A stretch of DNA of 64,000 nucleotides from CAKZLS01 sp963701445 (GTDB taxonomy: Bacteria > Pseudomonadota > Alphaproteobacteria > Rhodospirillales > Defluviicoccaceae). The notes under the pieces were generated by a model. The model did no database searches. It saw nothing but the letters and a program-made list of their open reading frames with translations, and had not been told where the DNA came from. The stretch covers positions 1 to 64,000 of the forward strand of contig CAVPAM010000034.1 in assembly GCA_963701445.1 (NCBI GenBank). The letters run 5' to 3'. Every line of letters starts with the position of its first letter. Positions within the stretch are counted from its first letter, which is position 1. This document shows, piece by piece, positions 50,671 through 59,913 of this stretch. The translations under genes were made by a program, and so were the position numbers.

Positions 50671-52605
50671 TCAACCGGCTTTCTTGTCTTTTTCGGGATC
50701 GACTTCCTCGAATTCGGCGTCGACCACTTTTTCGTCCTGTTGGCCGCTGTGAGGGCCTTGCGCGCCGCCACCACCGTCTGCGCCCGCCTCAGCCTCCGTC
50801 TGGCTCGCGTGATACATGGCTTCGCCCAGTTTCATGGACGCCTCGCTCAAGGCATCGGTCTTCGACTTGATCGCGGCCACGTCGTCTCCGTCCATGACGC
50901 CGCGGAGATCTGAAATCGCGGTCTCGATCGCCTGCTTGTCCGCCGCCCCGACCTTGTCGCCGTATTCGCGCAGATGCTTTTCGGTGGTATGGATCAGGCT
51001 GTCGGCATGGTTGCGCGCCTCGACCTTTTCCTTCCGGCTCTTGTCCTCGGCCGCGTGCTGTTCCGCTTCCTTCACCATGCGGTCGATGTCGGTATCGGTC
51101 AATCCGCCCGACGCCTGAATGCGGATCTGCTGTTCCTTGTTCGTCGCCTTGTCCTTGGCCGAAACATTGACGATACCGTTGGCGTCGATGTCGAACGTGA
51201 CCTCGACCTGCGGAATGCCCCTCGGCGCCGGCGGGATACCGACGAGATCGAACTGACCGAGCGCCTTGTTGTCGCTGGCCATTTCGCGCTCGCCCTGGAA
51301 CACGCGAATGGTGACCGCGGTCTGGTTGTCCTCCGCCGTCGAGAACACCTGGCTCTTGCGGGTGGGGATGGTGGTGTTGCGGTCGATCAGGCGAGTGAAC
51401 ACGCCACCCAGGGTTTCGATTCCCAGGGACAGCGGGGTCACGTCAAGAAGCAGGACGTCCTTGACTTCGCCCTTGAGCACGCCGGCCTGGATGGCCGCTC
51501 CGATGGCCACCACTTCGTCCGGATTGACGCCCTTGTGGGGTTCCCGGCCGAAGAACTGCTTCACCGTCTCGACGACTTTCGGCATGCGCGTCATGCCGCC
51601 CACGAGAATGACTTCGTCGATCTCGCCAGCCGACACACCGGCATCCTTGAGCGCCGCCTTGCACGGGCCGACCGTCCGCTCGATCAATGACTCGACCAAG
51701 GCCTCGAGCTTAGCGCGCGTCAGTTTGATGTTCATATGCTTCGGACCGGTCTGATCGGCCGTAATGAACGGCAGGTTGACCTCCGTTTGCATGGTGCTGG
51801 AGAGCTCGATCTTGGCTTTCTCGGCGGCCTCCTTCAGGCGCTGGAGCGCGAGGCGGTCCTGGCGCAGATCGATGCCCTGTTCCTTCTTGAACTCGTCGGC
51901 CAGGTACTCGACGATCTTGAGGTCGAAATCCTCGCCACCCAGGAACGTATCGCCGTTGGTGGACTTCACCTCGAAGACGCCCTCGCCGATTTCGAGGATC
52001 GAGACGTCGAACGTGCCTCCGCCAAGGTCATAGACGGCAACGGTGCCGGTGCCCTTTTTCTCCAGCCCGTAAGCCAGGGCGGCCGCGGTCGGCTCGTTGA
52101 TGATGCGCAGAACCTCAAGCCCGGCGATTTTTCCGGCATCCTTCGTGGCTTGGCGCTGCGAGTCGTTGAAATACGCGGGAACCGTAATGACGGCTTGCGA
52201 CACGCTTTCCCCGAGGTAGCTCTCGGCGGTTTCCTTCATCTTCTGAAGAATGAAGGCGCTGACCTGGCTGGGACTGTACTTCTTGCCCGCGGCCTCCACC
52301 CACGCATCGCCGTTGGTGCCCTCGACGATCTTGTACGGCACCATCGCCTTGTCTTTTTCCGTCACGGGATCGTTGAAACGGCGCCCGATCAACCGTTTGA
52401 TGGCAAAAAGCGTGTTCTCCGGATTGGTGACGGCCTGGCGCTTGGCCGGCTGGCCGGTCAGGCGTTCTCCCGAATCCGTGAACGCCACGATGGACGGCGT
52501 CGTGCGCGCGCCCTCGGAGTTCTCGATCACCTTCGCGTCGCCGCCTTCCATGACGGCAACACAGGAGTTGGTTGTTCCAAGATCGATGCCGATGACCTTG
52601 CTCAT
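50671..52605 (-). CDS. dnaK: Chaperone protein DnaK (Hsp70)
   Basis: DnaK is the ATP-driven Hsp70 chaperone. The 644-residue product has phosphate loop IGIDLGTTNSCVAVME, the adenosine motifs DLGGGTFDVSILEIGEG and ILVGGMTRMPKV, and linker DVLLLDVTPLSLGIET. The substrate-binding domain is followed by a lid and a C-terminal acidic tail with EFEEVD. The ATG at 52605 is preceded by GAGGTGAAAC. It heads dnaK-dnaJ-dapB. An apparent sigma70-type promoter lies 105 bases upstream; no clear sigma32 promoter or CIRCE element was found, so heat-shock control cannot be read directly here. Confidence 0.98.
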   Translation of the reverse strand: MSKVIGIDLGTTNSCVAVMEGGDAKVIENSEGARTTPSIVAFTDSGERLTGQPAKRQAVTNPENTLFAIKRLIGRRFNDPVTEKDKAMVPYKIVEGTNGDAWVEAAGKKYSPSQVSAFILQKMKETAESYLGESVSQAVITVPAYFNDSQRQATKDAGKIAGLEVLRIINEPTAAALAYGLEKKGTGTVAVYDLGGGTFDVSILEIGEGVFEVKSTNGDTFLGGEDFDLKIVEYLADEFKKEQGIDLRQDRLALQRLKEAAEKAKIELSSTMQTEVNLPFITADQTGPKHMNIKLTRAKLEALVESLIERTVGPCKAALKDAGVSAGEIDEVILVGGMTRMPKVVETVKQFFGREPHKGVNPDEVVAIGAAIQAGVLKGEVKDVLLLDVTPLSLGIETLGGVFTRLIDRNTTIPTRKSQVFSTAEDNQTAVTIRVFQGEREMASDNKALGQFDLVGIPPAPRGIPQVEVTFDIDANGIVNVSAKDKATNKEQQIRIQASGGLTDTDIDRMVKEAEQHAAEDKSRKEKVEARNHADSLIHTTEKHLREYGDKVGAADKQAIETAISDLRGVMDGDDVAAIKSKTDALSEASMKLGEAMYHASQTEAEAGADGGGGAQGPHSGQQDEKVVDAEFEEVDPEKDKKAG

Positions 52606-52710
52606 GTTTCACCTCAACTTTGTGGCGGGGTTCCACGACCCGGTTTGGCGACGTTTAGAACCCCCCAAATGGACCCAAACGAATGAACTTTAAAACCACT
52701 TACCGGCCGT

Positions 52711-52739
52711 TATATATGCGGCTCCCGGCGCTGGCGCAA
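52711..52739 (-). promoter_or_regulatory. Predicted dnaK promoter
   Basis: On the minus strand TTGCGC (52734-52739) and TATATA (52711-52716) are 17 bases apart, which suits a sigma70-family promoter about 105 bases upstream of the dnaK ATG. The leader is moderately AT-rich. The -35 box departs from TTGACA. RpoH-type promoters in Alphaproteobacteria have a different -10 region, so this may be the basal promoter. Confidence 0.5.
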
Positions 52740-52891
52740 CCGCCGCGCCCGCGGTTTTCCCCGGACCCGACCCGCAATTTTCGGCGGCTTGACCCCGCGA
52801 TGCCGCCGTTGTTTCTTTCTCGGGTCTTGACGACGCGCATCAAGAGCGGTCTTTGCGCCGTCGCCGAGGGCGTGGCAGACTGTCCGTCGCG

Positions 52892-53774
52892 ATGATCATA
52901 TCGGCAAGCTACAGAACCGACATTCCCGCGTTTTATGGCGCGTGGTTTCTCAATCGCCTCGCCGCCGGGTACGTCCGAACCGTCAATCCCTACGGCGGCC
53001 AGGTGTCCTTCGTGCCTCTATCGGGCGGCGCCGTCGACGGGTTCGTTTTCTGGACCCGAAATCTTGAGCCGTTTTTCGATGCCTTGCATGCGGTGCGCGC
53101 CAAAAACATGCCGTTCGTGGTGCACTATACGGTCACGGGCTACCCTCGCGCGCTGGACGCGGCGACGATCCGTCCCGAGACGGGCGATCGCCCATATCCG
53201 CGAGGTCGCGAGCGCCTTCGGCCCAGGGACCGCCGTCTGGCGCTACGACCCCATCGTATTCAGCTCCCTGACCCCGCCCGCCTGGCATCGGCGGAACTTC
53301 GATCGCCTCTGCCACGCAATGTCGGGAGCGGTAGACGAGGTGGTGGTTTCGTGCGCTCAGATCTATCGAAAGACAGCGCGCAACATGATGGCGGCCGCGA
53401 TTGCCATGGATTTCGAGTGGTGGGATCCGCCAGCGGACGACAAGCGCGCGCTTTTAGGTTGCCTCGCCGACATCGCGGCCATGCACGGCCTGCGGCTGAC
53501 CCTCTGCGACCAGCCGGACCTGCGGAGCGAGGGCGTCGGCGAGGCGAGATGTATCGATGCCGAGCGGCTTGGCCACGTCGCCGGGCGGCCCATCGACGTC
53601 CCCAGGCGTCCCCACCGCAAGACCTGCGGCTGCTGGGCATCCAGGGATATCGGGGCCTATGACAGCTGCCCTCACGGTTGCGCGTACTGCTACGCCGTGA
53701 ACAGCCGTGGAGCCGCCAAACGCCGGTTCGGAGACCATGACCCCGACTCGGAGTTCCTGATCGAGGCGAAGTGA
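52892..53774 (+). CDS. DUF1848 family protein (frameshifted in this sequence)
   Basis: This is a DUF1848 protein, about 293 residues when corrected. N-terminal ISASYRTDIPAFYGAWFLNRL and NPYGGQVSFVPLSG are followed by DGFVFWTRNLEPFF, characteristic of the family. A Cys-rich end (CGCWASRDIGAYDSCPHGCAYCYA) has CxxCxYCY resembling radical-SAM-like cluster binding. The frame breaks near 53182, where ACGGCG is written ACGGGCG. Removing one G restores the reading ETAIAHIREVASAFGPG and 294 codons. Possible iron-sulfur enzyme of unknown substrate. It is the only plus-strand gene inside the dnaK/grpE block and seems inserted between them. Confidence 0.8.
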
Positions 53775-53793
53775 TCGCGTCCCCGGAAGGCCG

Positions 53794-54532
53794 TCAGAAC
53801 TTCTCATCCAGTCGAGCGCCCGACGAACCCATGTCGGTCTCCGATTGCTTCTCGTATGCCGCCGTCGAACCCTTGTGCAAACCCTCCACGTTGGCTTCGG
53901 GCTCGGAGCCGTCCGTCTCCCCGGGGACGCGTTTCGGTCCGCCTTTCGAAACCCCCACGCGGGCCGCGCGCAACGGCCGATCATGAATCATGAAGCCGGG
54001 TTCGAGCACGTGCACGACCGTGCCATGGGGAACCGTCTCGTCGGGAATTTCGAGCATGGCCTCGTGGACATTGGGATCGAACGGTTCGCCCATGGCCGCG
54101 ATGGGCGTGACACCGTACCGCTCGAATACGGTCAGCAATGCCTTCTCGGTCATCTCCACGCCCTCGATCAGGGCCTGGAAAGCGGGATTTCCGTCCCGGT
54201 CGCCGGGATCGACACTGTCCACCGCGCGCCGGAGGTTGTCGCTCACCGGTAGAAGGTCCCGGGCGAACGCCTGGATTGCATATTTGCCGGCGTCGGTCTT
54301 GTCGCGAGCCGCGCGGCGGCGCGTGTTTTCCATCTCCGCCAACGCGCGGAGATAGTCATCCCGGAACTTGTCCCGTTCCGCCTCGACGGCGGCGAGGTTT
54401 TCGGCGACATGCACGTCCGTCCCGCCCGCCATCTCCTCTTCGGCGGCGTTTTCGGCGGCGGCGCTCGAGCCCCTCGTCCCGCTCGGGCACCGAGGAATCC
54501 TGTTCGCTGGTCTGCTGTTTTTGATCCACCAT
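53794..54532 (-). CDS. grpE: Nucleotide exchange factor GrpE (frameshifted in this sequence)
   Basis: GrpE releases ADP from DnaK. The start ATG at 54532 gives MVDQKQQTSEQDSSVPERDEG. The frame then breaks near 54470 (four C on plus, where three are expected), after which the true frame continues SSAAAENAAEEE and the coiled-coil helix (ERDKFRDDYLRALAEMENTRRRA). The four-helix and beta-domain (FDPNVHEAML, TVVHVLEPGFMIHDRPLRAARVGVSKG) follow. Corrected length is 246 codons, a typical size. It follows hrcA by 19 bases on the minus strand. Since GrpE is normally essential in this class, the extra base is probably an artefact. Confidence 0.9.
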
Positions 54533-54551
54533 GGAGTCGTCCTCTTTTCCG

Positions 54552-55610
54552 TTATCCAATCAGCCGGCCAACCAGCTTCGCTGTGTAGTCCACCATCGGG
54601 ATGATGCGGGCATAGTTCATCCTCGTCGGTCCGATGACGCCGATGGCGCCGATAATCCGCTCGCGGCCATCGCGATACGGGCTCACGATCATCGAGCAAC
54701 CGGAGAGGTTGAACAGCGCGCTTCCCGAACCGATAAAAATCTGTACTCCCTCGGCGGTGTCAACCGTCGACAGAACCTTCAGCATCGTTTCTTTCTTTTC
54801 AAGCGCCGCGAATAGCGAGCGGATGTGCTCGAGATCGCCGATCGCCTGCACGTCCTCCAACAGGTTCGCCTGCCCTCGAACGATCAGCGAGCCGCCGGTG
54901 TCGCCGCCGGCCCAGATGGCCAGTCCCGACTCCACCACCCGGCTGGTCAATTCGTCCAGTTGCGCCTTGTGCGCCGACAGTTCATGGAGAATGGCATCGC
55001 GCGTCTCCGCGATGGAGCGGCCCACGAGCCGCGCGTTGAGAAAGTTTGATGCTTCCATCAGCGCCGACGGCGACAGCTCGCTTGGGGTCTCGATGACGCG
55101 GTTTTCCACGACCCCGGACTCGCTCACCATCACCACCAGCGCGCGGCCGTGGCTGAGACTGATCATTTCAACGTGTCTGAGCGGTTCGTCCATTTTCGGC
55201 GCCATCACCAGCCCGGCGCACCGCGACAGCCCGGAAAGCGCCGCCGTCGCCTTTTCGAGCATTTCCTCGATGCCGACACCCGAGCCGGCGCACTGCGCCT
55301 TGAGGTTTCTGCGTTCGTCCTCGGACAGGTCGCCTACTTCCAGCAGCCCGTCGACGAACAATCTCAGGCCGGCCTCCGTGGGCAGGCGCCCGGCGGAGGT
55401 GTGCGGAGCGAACAAGAGCCCGGCGTCCTCGAGGTCGGACATGACATTGCGGATGGACGCGGGCGACAGGTGAACGGACAGGCGTTTCGAGAGCGTGCGC
55501 GATCCGATGGGCTCGCCCGTTTCCAGGTACGCGTCCACGACATGGCGAAAAATATCCTTGGACCTCTCGTTCAATTCCGAGATTACGAAGCGGTTTTGGT
55601 CTAACGCCAT
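54552..55610 (-). CDS. hrcA: Heat-inducible transcription repressor HrcA
   Basis: HrcA represses heat-shock genes by binding CIRCE elements, with GroEL as co-sensor. The 352-residue product has an N-terminal winged helix (DIFRHVVDAYLETGEPIGSRTLSKRL, residues 15-75) and a GAF-like dimerisation core. The C-terminal VIGPTRMNYARIIPMVDYTAKL signature is clear. ATG 55610 is chosen over GTG 55604-class alternatives upstream. It is upstream of grpE in one unit and divergent from rph. No CIRCE inverted repeat (TTAGCACTC-N9-GAGTGCTAA) was found in the window, so its targets (normally groESL) must be elsewhere. Confidence 0.94.
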   Translation of the reverse strand: MALDQNRFVISELNERSKDIFRHVVDAYLETGEPIGSRTLSKRLSVHLSPASIRNVMSDLEDAGLLFAPHTSAGRLPTEAGLRLFVDGLLEVGDLSEDERRNLKAQCAGSGVGIEEMLEKATAALSGLSRCAGLVMAPKMDEPLRHVEMISLSHGRALVVMVSESGVVENRVIETPSELSPSALMEASNFLNARLVGRSIAETRDAILHELSAHKAQLDELTSRVVESGLAIWAGGDTGGSLIVRGQANLLEDVQAIGDLEHIRSLFAALEKKETMLKVLSTVDTAEGVQIFIGSGSALFNLSGCSMIVSPYRDGRERIIGAIGVIGPTRMNYARIIPMVDYTAKLVGRLIG

Positions 55611-55829
55611 TGACACTGATGCCCGCTCATTCCGTGGTGCGAGGGTTGATAGCGTGCCGTTTTCGGCCGCCGCGTCCCGTCGACGCGTCCAACCGCCAGA
55701 CCCCGGTCCGGTGCCTGGCGTGGCCTGAATCTAGTCGCGCCGCCGGCCATCGTCAACTTGGCCAGCCTTTACCTCGGACCCCGGGCACGCTAGCTTGCCC
55801 CGGCACCGCAACAATGACCGGATGATTTC

Positions 55830-56558
55830 ATGAGACCCTCAGGCCGCGCGCCCGACACCCTGCGTTCGATCAATCTGGACGTGGGGGTGAACAAGTACGC
55901 CGAAGGTTCCTGCCTTGCCCGCTTCGGCGATACGCATGTGTTGTGCGCGGCCACCGTCGAATCCCGCGTGCCGCCTTGGTTGCGCGACAGCGGGCGCGGA
56001 TGGGTGACCGCCGAGTACGGCATGCTCCCCCGGGCCACCGCGGAACGCACCGGCCGCGAGGCCGCGCGCGGCCGTCAAACGGGTCGAACACAGGAAATCC
56101 AGCGGCTGATCGGCCGCAGCCTGCGCGCGGTCACCGATCTCTCCGCCATGAGCGAGATGCAGGTGCGCGTGGACTGCGACGTGCTCCAGGCGGATGGCGG
56201 CACCCGAACCGCCGCCATCACCGGCGGCTACGTGGCGCTGCACCTGGCGTTCAAGCGGGTGGTGGACCTCGGACTGCTGAAGCGCGTTCCGCTGATCGAC
56301 CAGGTGGCCGCCATTTCCTGCGGTGTCTACAAGGAGACCGCGCTTCTCGACCTGAACTACGAGGAAGACAGCGGCGCCGAGGTGGACGCCAATTTCGTTC
56401 TCACTGGGTCCGGCGGCATCGTCGAGATCCAAGGCACGGCGGAGGAAAAACCGTTCAGCGAGGCCCAACTGATGGAGATGATGGCGCTGGCGCGGAAGGG
56501 TATCGGCGAGTTGGCCGCGCTGCAACGCGCCGCCATCGACGGCGGTTCGTCCAACTGA
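55830..56558 (+). CDS. rph: Ribonuclease PH
   Basis: RNase PH trims tRNA 3' ends by phosphorolysis. The 242-residue product begins MRPSGRAPDTLRSINLDVGVNKYAEGSC (family N-terminus; quoted motif is short). It shows the phosphate-binding RTGREAARGRQTGRTQEIQRLIGRSLRAV region near residue 70-100 and the catalytic DCDVLQADGGTRTAAITGGYVALHLA segment near residue 115-140. No residues appear missing. It is divergent from hrcA (219-base gap) and followed by rdgB after 24 bases. rph-rdgB-hemW is a conserved unit. Confidence 0.95.
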   Translation: MRPSGRAPDTLRSINLDVGVNKYAEGSCLARFGDTHVLCAATVESRVPPWLRDSGRGWVTAEYGMLPRATAERTGREAARGRQTGRTQEIQRLIGRSLRAVTDLSAMSEMQVRVDCDVLQADGGTRTAAITGGYVALHLAFKRVVDLGLLKRVPLIDQVAAISCGVYKETALLDLNYEEDSGAEVDANFVLTGSGGIVEIQGTAEEKPFSEAQLMEMMALARKGIGELAALQRAAIDGGSSN

Positions 56559-56582
56559 GCGGGTCCAAACGGGGCACAGGCC

Positions 56583-57179
56583 ATGGCACGGCATTTCGAG
56601 GGTGGCAAGCTGGTCATCGCAAGCCACAATCCAGGCAAGGTCCGAGAGATCGGCGATTTGCTGCGGCCTTATGACGCGCGGGTGATGTCCGCCGCCGAGC
56701 TGAACCTCGAGGAACCCGAGGAGACCGGTACCACCTTCGTCGCCAATGCCGAGTTGAAGGCGCGGTTCGTCGCCGAGGCGTCGGGTTTGCCGGCATTGTC
56801 GGACGATTCCGGGTTGGTGGTGGAGGCCCTGGGCGGTGCTCCCGGCGTCGTGTCGGCGCGTTGGGCCGGACCGGACAAGGATTTCGCCGTCGCCATGCGG
56901 CGCGTGGAAGACGAACTCGCCGGCGCGTCCAATCGCCGCGCCTATTTCGCCTGTGCCCTGGCGTTGTGCTGGCCGGACGGTCACTGCGAAATCTTCGAGG
57001 GTACGGTGCATGGCGATCTGGTGTGGCCGCCCCGGGGCACGCTCGGGTTCGGCTATGACCCGATGTTCGTTGCCGAGGGCCGCGACATCACCTTCGGCGA
57101 GATGGATCCGGAGGAAAAGCATCGGATCAGCCACCGCGCCGACGCCTTCCGCAAGCTCGTGGCGGCCTGTTTCTCGTAA
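56583..57179 (+). CDS. rdgB: Non-canonical purine NTP pyrophosphatase RdgB (HAM1)
   Basis: RdgB hydrolyses dITP, ITP and XTP, keeping mutagenic purines out of DNA and RNA. The 198-residue product has the start KLVIASHNPGKVREIGDLL, and the metal site region ETGTTFVANAELKARF. It also has ALSDDSGLVVEALGGAPGVVSARWAG, GTLGFGYDPMFV and the C-terminal ISHRADAFRKL. The ATG at 56583 follows GGGGCACAGGCC. It lies between rph and hemW with tight spacing. Confidence 0.95.
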   Translation: MARHFEGGKLVIASHNPGKVREIGDLLRPYDARVMSAAELNLEEPEETGTTFVANAELKARFVAEASGLPALSDDSGLVVEALGGAPGVVSARWAGPDKDFAVAMRRVEDELAGASNRRAYFACALALCWPDGHCEIFEGTVHGDLVWPPRGTLGFGYDPMFVAEGRDITFGEMDPEEKHRISHRADAFRKLVAACFS

Positions 57180-57184
57180 CCGCC

Positions 57185-58352
57185 GTGCAAGCCGCCGACC
57201 ACCCCCGTAGTCCGATCTTGCCCCTGGCCATCTATATCCACTGGCCATTCTGCCTTTCCAAGTGCCCTTACTGCGATTTCAACAGCCACGTGATCGAAGG
57301 AGTGGACCATCGGCGGTGGTCGGCGGCATTGCTGCGTGAACTCCAGTATTTCGCCGCCCAAACCCAGGAGCGCGCGGTCGGCAGTGTCTTCTTCGGCGGC
57401 GGCACGCCATCGCTGATGGATCCCGACACGGTCCATGCCCTGATCGCCGCGATCCGCCGCCACTGGCCATCCGGACCCGATTTGGAGATTACGCTGGAGG
57501 CCAACCCCACGTCGTCGGAGGCCACGCGGTTTGCCGCGTTCCGCGAGGCCGGCGTGAACCGGCTTTCGGTTGGGGTCCAATCGCTGGATGACGCGGCGCT
57601 GGCGTTTCTCGGCCGCACCCACTCGGCGGCGGAAGCGCGGAGCACCGTCACCCAGGCGCGAGCCTGTTTCGAGCGCTATTCCTTCGACCTGATCTACGGC
57701 CTGCCGGGGCAGACCCGCGAGCACTGGCGCCGCCAGCTCCGCGAGGCCGTGACCATGGCCGGCGACCATCTGTCGGTGTATCAGCTCACCATCGAGCCGG
57801 GCACCGCGTTCCACCGCCACGGTGTCGCGGCCATCGACGAGGAAGGCGGCGCGGATCTCTATGAGATGACCCGTGACGTGCTCAACGCCGCCAACCTGCC
57901 GGCTTACGAGATATCCAACCACGCGGCGCCGGACGGCGAATGCCGCCATAATTTGACCGTCTGGCGTGGCGGCGATTACGTCGGCATCGGCCCGGGAGCC
58001 CACGGGCAGGATCAGTCGAAACGGCCAGACCGAGGCCGTGCGCCAACTGGGCGCGCCCGAGAAGTGGCTGGCCGCCGTCGAAGCCCGGGGACACGCCACC
58101 GCCAGCCGCGCTCCCGTCGCCGCCCGCGAGCGCATGGAAGAACTCCTGCTGCTGGGCATGAGACTGAGCGAGGGGATCGACACCGGTCGATTTCGCCAAT
58201 TGACCGGCTCGTCGCTGATGGACGCCGTCGACCCGCGCGGTCTTGACCAATTGGTGGAAGGCGGCTTCGTCTCGTATGACGCGGAACGTCTGCGCGCCAC
58301 CCCGGCCGGTCTTCAGCGCCTCGACGCCGTGCTCGAACGCCTATTGGCGTGA
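57185..58352 (+). CDS. hemW: Radical SAM haem chaperone HemW (frameshifted in this sequence)
   Basis: HemW (formerly HemN-like) binds haem and passes it to membrane haem proteins. The radical SAM motif is FCLSKCPYCDFN (CxxxCxxC), with AIYIHWPFC before it and FGGGTPSLMDPD, LSVGVQSLDDAAL and LIYGLPGQT after it. The frame breaks near 58004, where one extra G in CACGGGCAGG separates GIGPGAHG from RISRNGQTEAVRQLG. Corrected length is 389 codons, normal. The C-terminal HemN domain ends at 58352. The GTG start at 57185 overlaps nothing, and rdgB ends five bases earlier. Confidence 0.9.
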
Positions 58353-58357
58353 CGCGG

Positions 58358-59260
58358 TCACGGTTTGGCGTCCGTCCGGCTTCCGATCTGGGCGGCGAAG
58401 ACGGCGGCGACCACGAGGGCGGCGCCCAGGAATTGGTGCACCGTAAGATCTTCGTCGAGGAGAACGATGGCGAGGACGATGGTCAGCACCGGTTCCAGAT
58501 TCATGATCATGGCCGTCCCCGACGCGCCGATCAGACGGACGCCGACAAACATACCCAGGAATGCTCCGGCAAAGGTCAACGCGGCGGCCGCCATCAGACC
58601 CCACGCCATGGGTTCCGGCGGCGGCAAGGCCCAGGCGTTCGTCGCGACGGCGAGACCGAGCGCGAGAGCCAGTCCGGTTGCCGCCATGTAGGCGGTCATC
58701 ACCGTCGGCCGCACCGACCTCAACTTCCGGCCCGTCCAGACGAACGAACAGGATATCGCCATGGCCGCCAGAAAGGCGAAACCCAGTCCGGCCGGGTTCA
58801 ATCGATCGAGCCCGACGCCGAGACAGATGGCGAGCCCCACCAGGGCCATCACCAGCCACGCGAGTTCCGAAACCGCCGGGCGGCGGCGATCCAGCGCGCT
58901 CTCGGCCAATCGGGTCATCAGCGGGAAGGTATAGAGGATCAGGACCGCGAGGCTCACCGGAATGTAGGCGAACGCGGCCACCAACGACCCCGACCCGATG
59001 GTGTACGCGAGACCCGCGCCCAGGCAGTGGATCCTGTCACGGCGCCCGACGAGGACCGAGACATTCCGGATCTTCAGCCAGGCGCCGCATACCATGAAAA
59101 AACAGGCAAACCGAAAGACGAGCAATGTTTCGGGATTGCTTCCGAGGCCATAGACGAAGGGCGCCAGGATATTGGAAAAGCTGATGGTCGTGGCCGTTGC
59201 CAGGACCACCAGGACGCCGAGGGCTTTCGGGGACGTGTCCATGGTTCGAGAATTGACCAT
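58358..59260 (-). CDS. EamA family DMT transporter
   Basis: This is a 300-residue drug/metabolite transporter with ten hydrophobic segments and the duplicated EamA domain (about residues 10-140 and 155-290). Small-residue-rich helices such as SNILAPFVYGLGSN and ASGTAMIMNLEPVLTIVLAIVLLDEDLTVHQFLGAALV (conserved Glu) mark it. The substrate is unknown; relatives export amino acids or metabolites. ATG 59260 or 59242 are both possible. It converges with hemW and is downstream of the propeptide-like gene on minus, so it could be the exporter of the adjacent locus, though EamA genes are common and this may be chance. Confidence 0.85.
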   Translation of the reverse strand: MVNSRTMDTSPKALGVLVVLATATTISFSNILAPFVYGLGSNPETLLVFRFACFFMVCGAWLKIRNVSVLVGRRDRIHCLGAGLAYTIGSGSLVAAFAYIPVSLAVLILYTFPLMTRLAESALDRRRPAVSELAWLVMALVGLAICLGVGLDRLNPAGLGFAFLAAMAISCSFVWTGRKLRSVRPTVMTAYMAATGLALALGLAVATNAWALPPPEPMAWGLMAAAALTFAGAFLGMFVGVRLIGASGTAMIMNLEPVLTIVLAIVLLDEDLTVHQFLGAALVVAAVFAAQIGSRTDAKP

Positions 59261-59323
59261 GACCGGTACGGAGCCAAGCCAAGCCGGATCCGCGTCGTCC
59301 GGGATCGCGCGGGCCGCCGGGCC

Positions 59324-59878
59324 TCAGAAGTTGGTGGGGCCGAAATCGGGTGGGGGCGTGAAGGTCACGGCTGTCAAATGATCCCGGAGGTGCGGTGGCA
59401 GGGCTTCCAGGGGCAGTTCATAGGCGACCTCGCCGCCGCCGGAGCGGGCTTGGACGGCGCCCCGTTCGTCGCGAACCAGGGACGTCCCGAACACGCGCTC
59501 GAAGGTTTGCACCGGCGCGGTGATGGAAAATCCCATGCCATACGTCGGGCCGACGGCGAAGCCTTGGGCCGCGAACGCCTGCGAGGCCGCCGCTACCGTC
59601 TCCGTGGAAGGGGTGTACTCCGACACGTTTTCCGACGTGATGATCGAACGTCCGTCGACGGCCGCGCCGCTTTTCGGCCGCAACAACACCTCGGCTGAAA
59701 TCGTTTCCGTTGCTTGGAGTGCCACGATCGTGCTCCCGAATGCGGGAACCGCTGCGACGACGGCCAGCATGAACAAGGGGAACGCCAGTGCCCGTCCCCT
59801 CCGTAGCCAGCCCGCCGCCGGGCGGTTCCCGGATTTTGCCGCCCGGGGCAACCGCCGCCGGTACCCTGATTTCATCAT
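59324..59878 (-). CDS. Membrane-anchored protease-propeptide-like protein
   Basis: This is a 184-residue protein of unknown function starting at ATG 59878 (GGGATGG just upstream; a second ATG at 59875). A basic N-terminus is followed by one hydrophobic segment (residues ~33-52, ALAFPLFMLAVVAAVPAFGS), so it is probably anchored in or secreted across the membrane. Residues ~60-150 look like a ferredoxin-type propeptide of serine proteases: EVLLRPKSG, then TVAAASQAFAAQGFAVG, then a beta strand and the VFGTSL segment. A similar pattern (LRRSALRLRDAGFEI, then AFNTKLYTEE) is at residues 60-105 of the protease at 61904-63787. It may act as a separate inhibitor or folding aid. Confidence 0.6.
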   Translation of the reverse strand: MMKSGYRRRLPRAAKSGNRPAAGWLRRGRALAFPLFMLAVVAAVPAFGSTIVALQATETISAEVLLRPKSGAAVDGRSIITSENVSEYTPSTETVAAASQAFAAQGFAVGPTYGMGFSITAPVQTFERVFGTSLVRDERGAVQARSGGGEVAYELPLEALPPHLRDHLTAVTFTPPPDFGPTNF

Positions 59879-59913
59879 CCATCCCGTATCGATTTTGCCG
59901 TCATCCCCTCCCG

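Noticed and set aside
52606..52891. CIRCE or sigma32 element upstream of dnaK
   Set aside because: No TTAGCACTC-type inverted repeat or clear RpoH boxes were found; only a sigma70-like pair is visible.
1725..58004. Frameshifts as programmed frameshifting
   Set aside because: Sites lack slippery heptamers and downstream structures in common, and occur in eight unrelated genes. An artefact is simpler.
1725..58004. All insertions lying in GANTC (CcrM) sites
   Set aside because: Only two of the eight (porin 3 and rsmG) fit; the others do not, so methylation alone cannot explain them.
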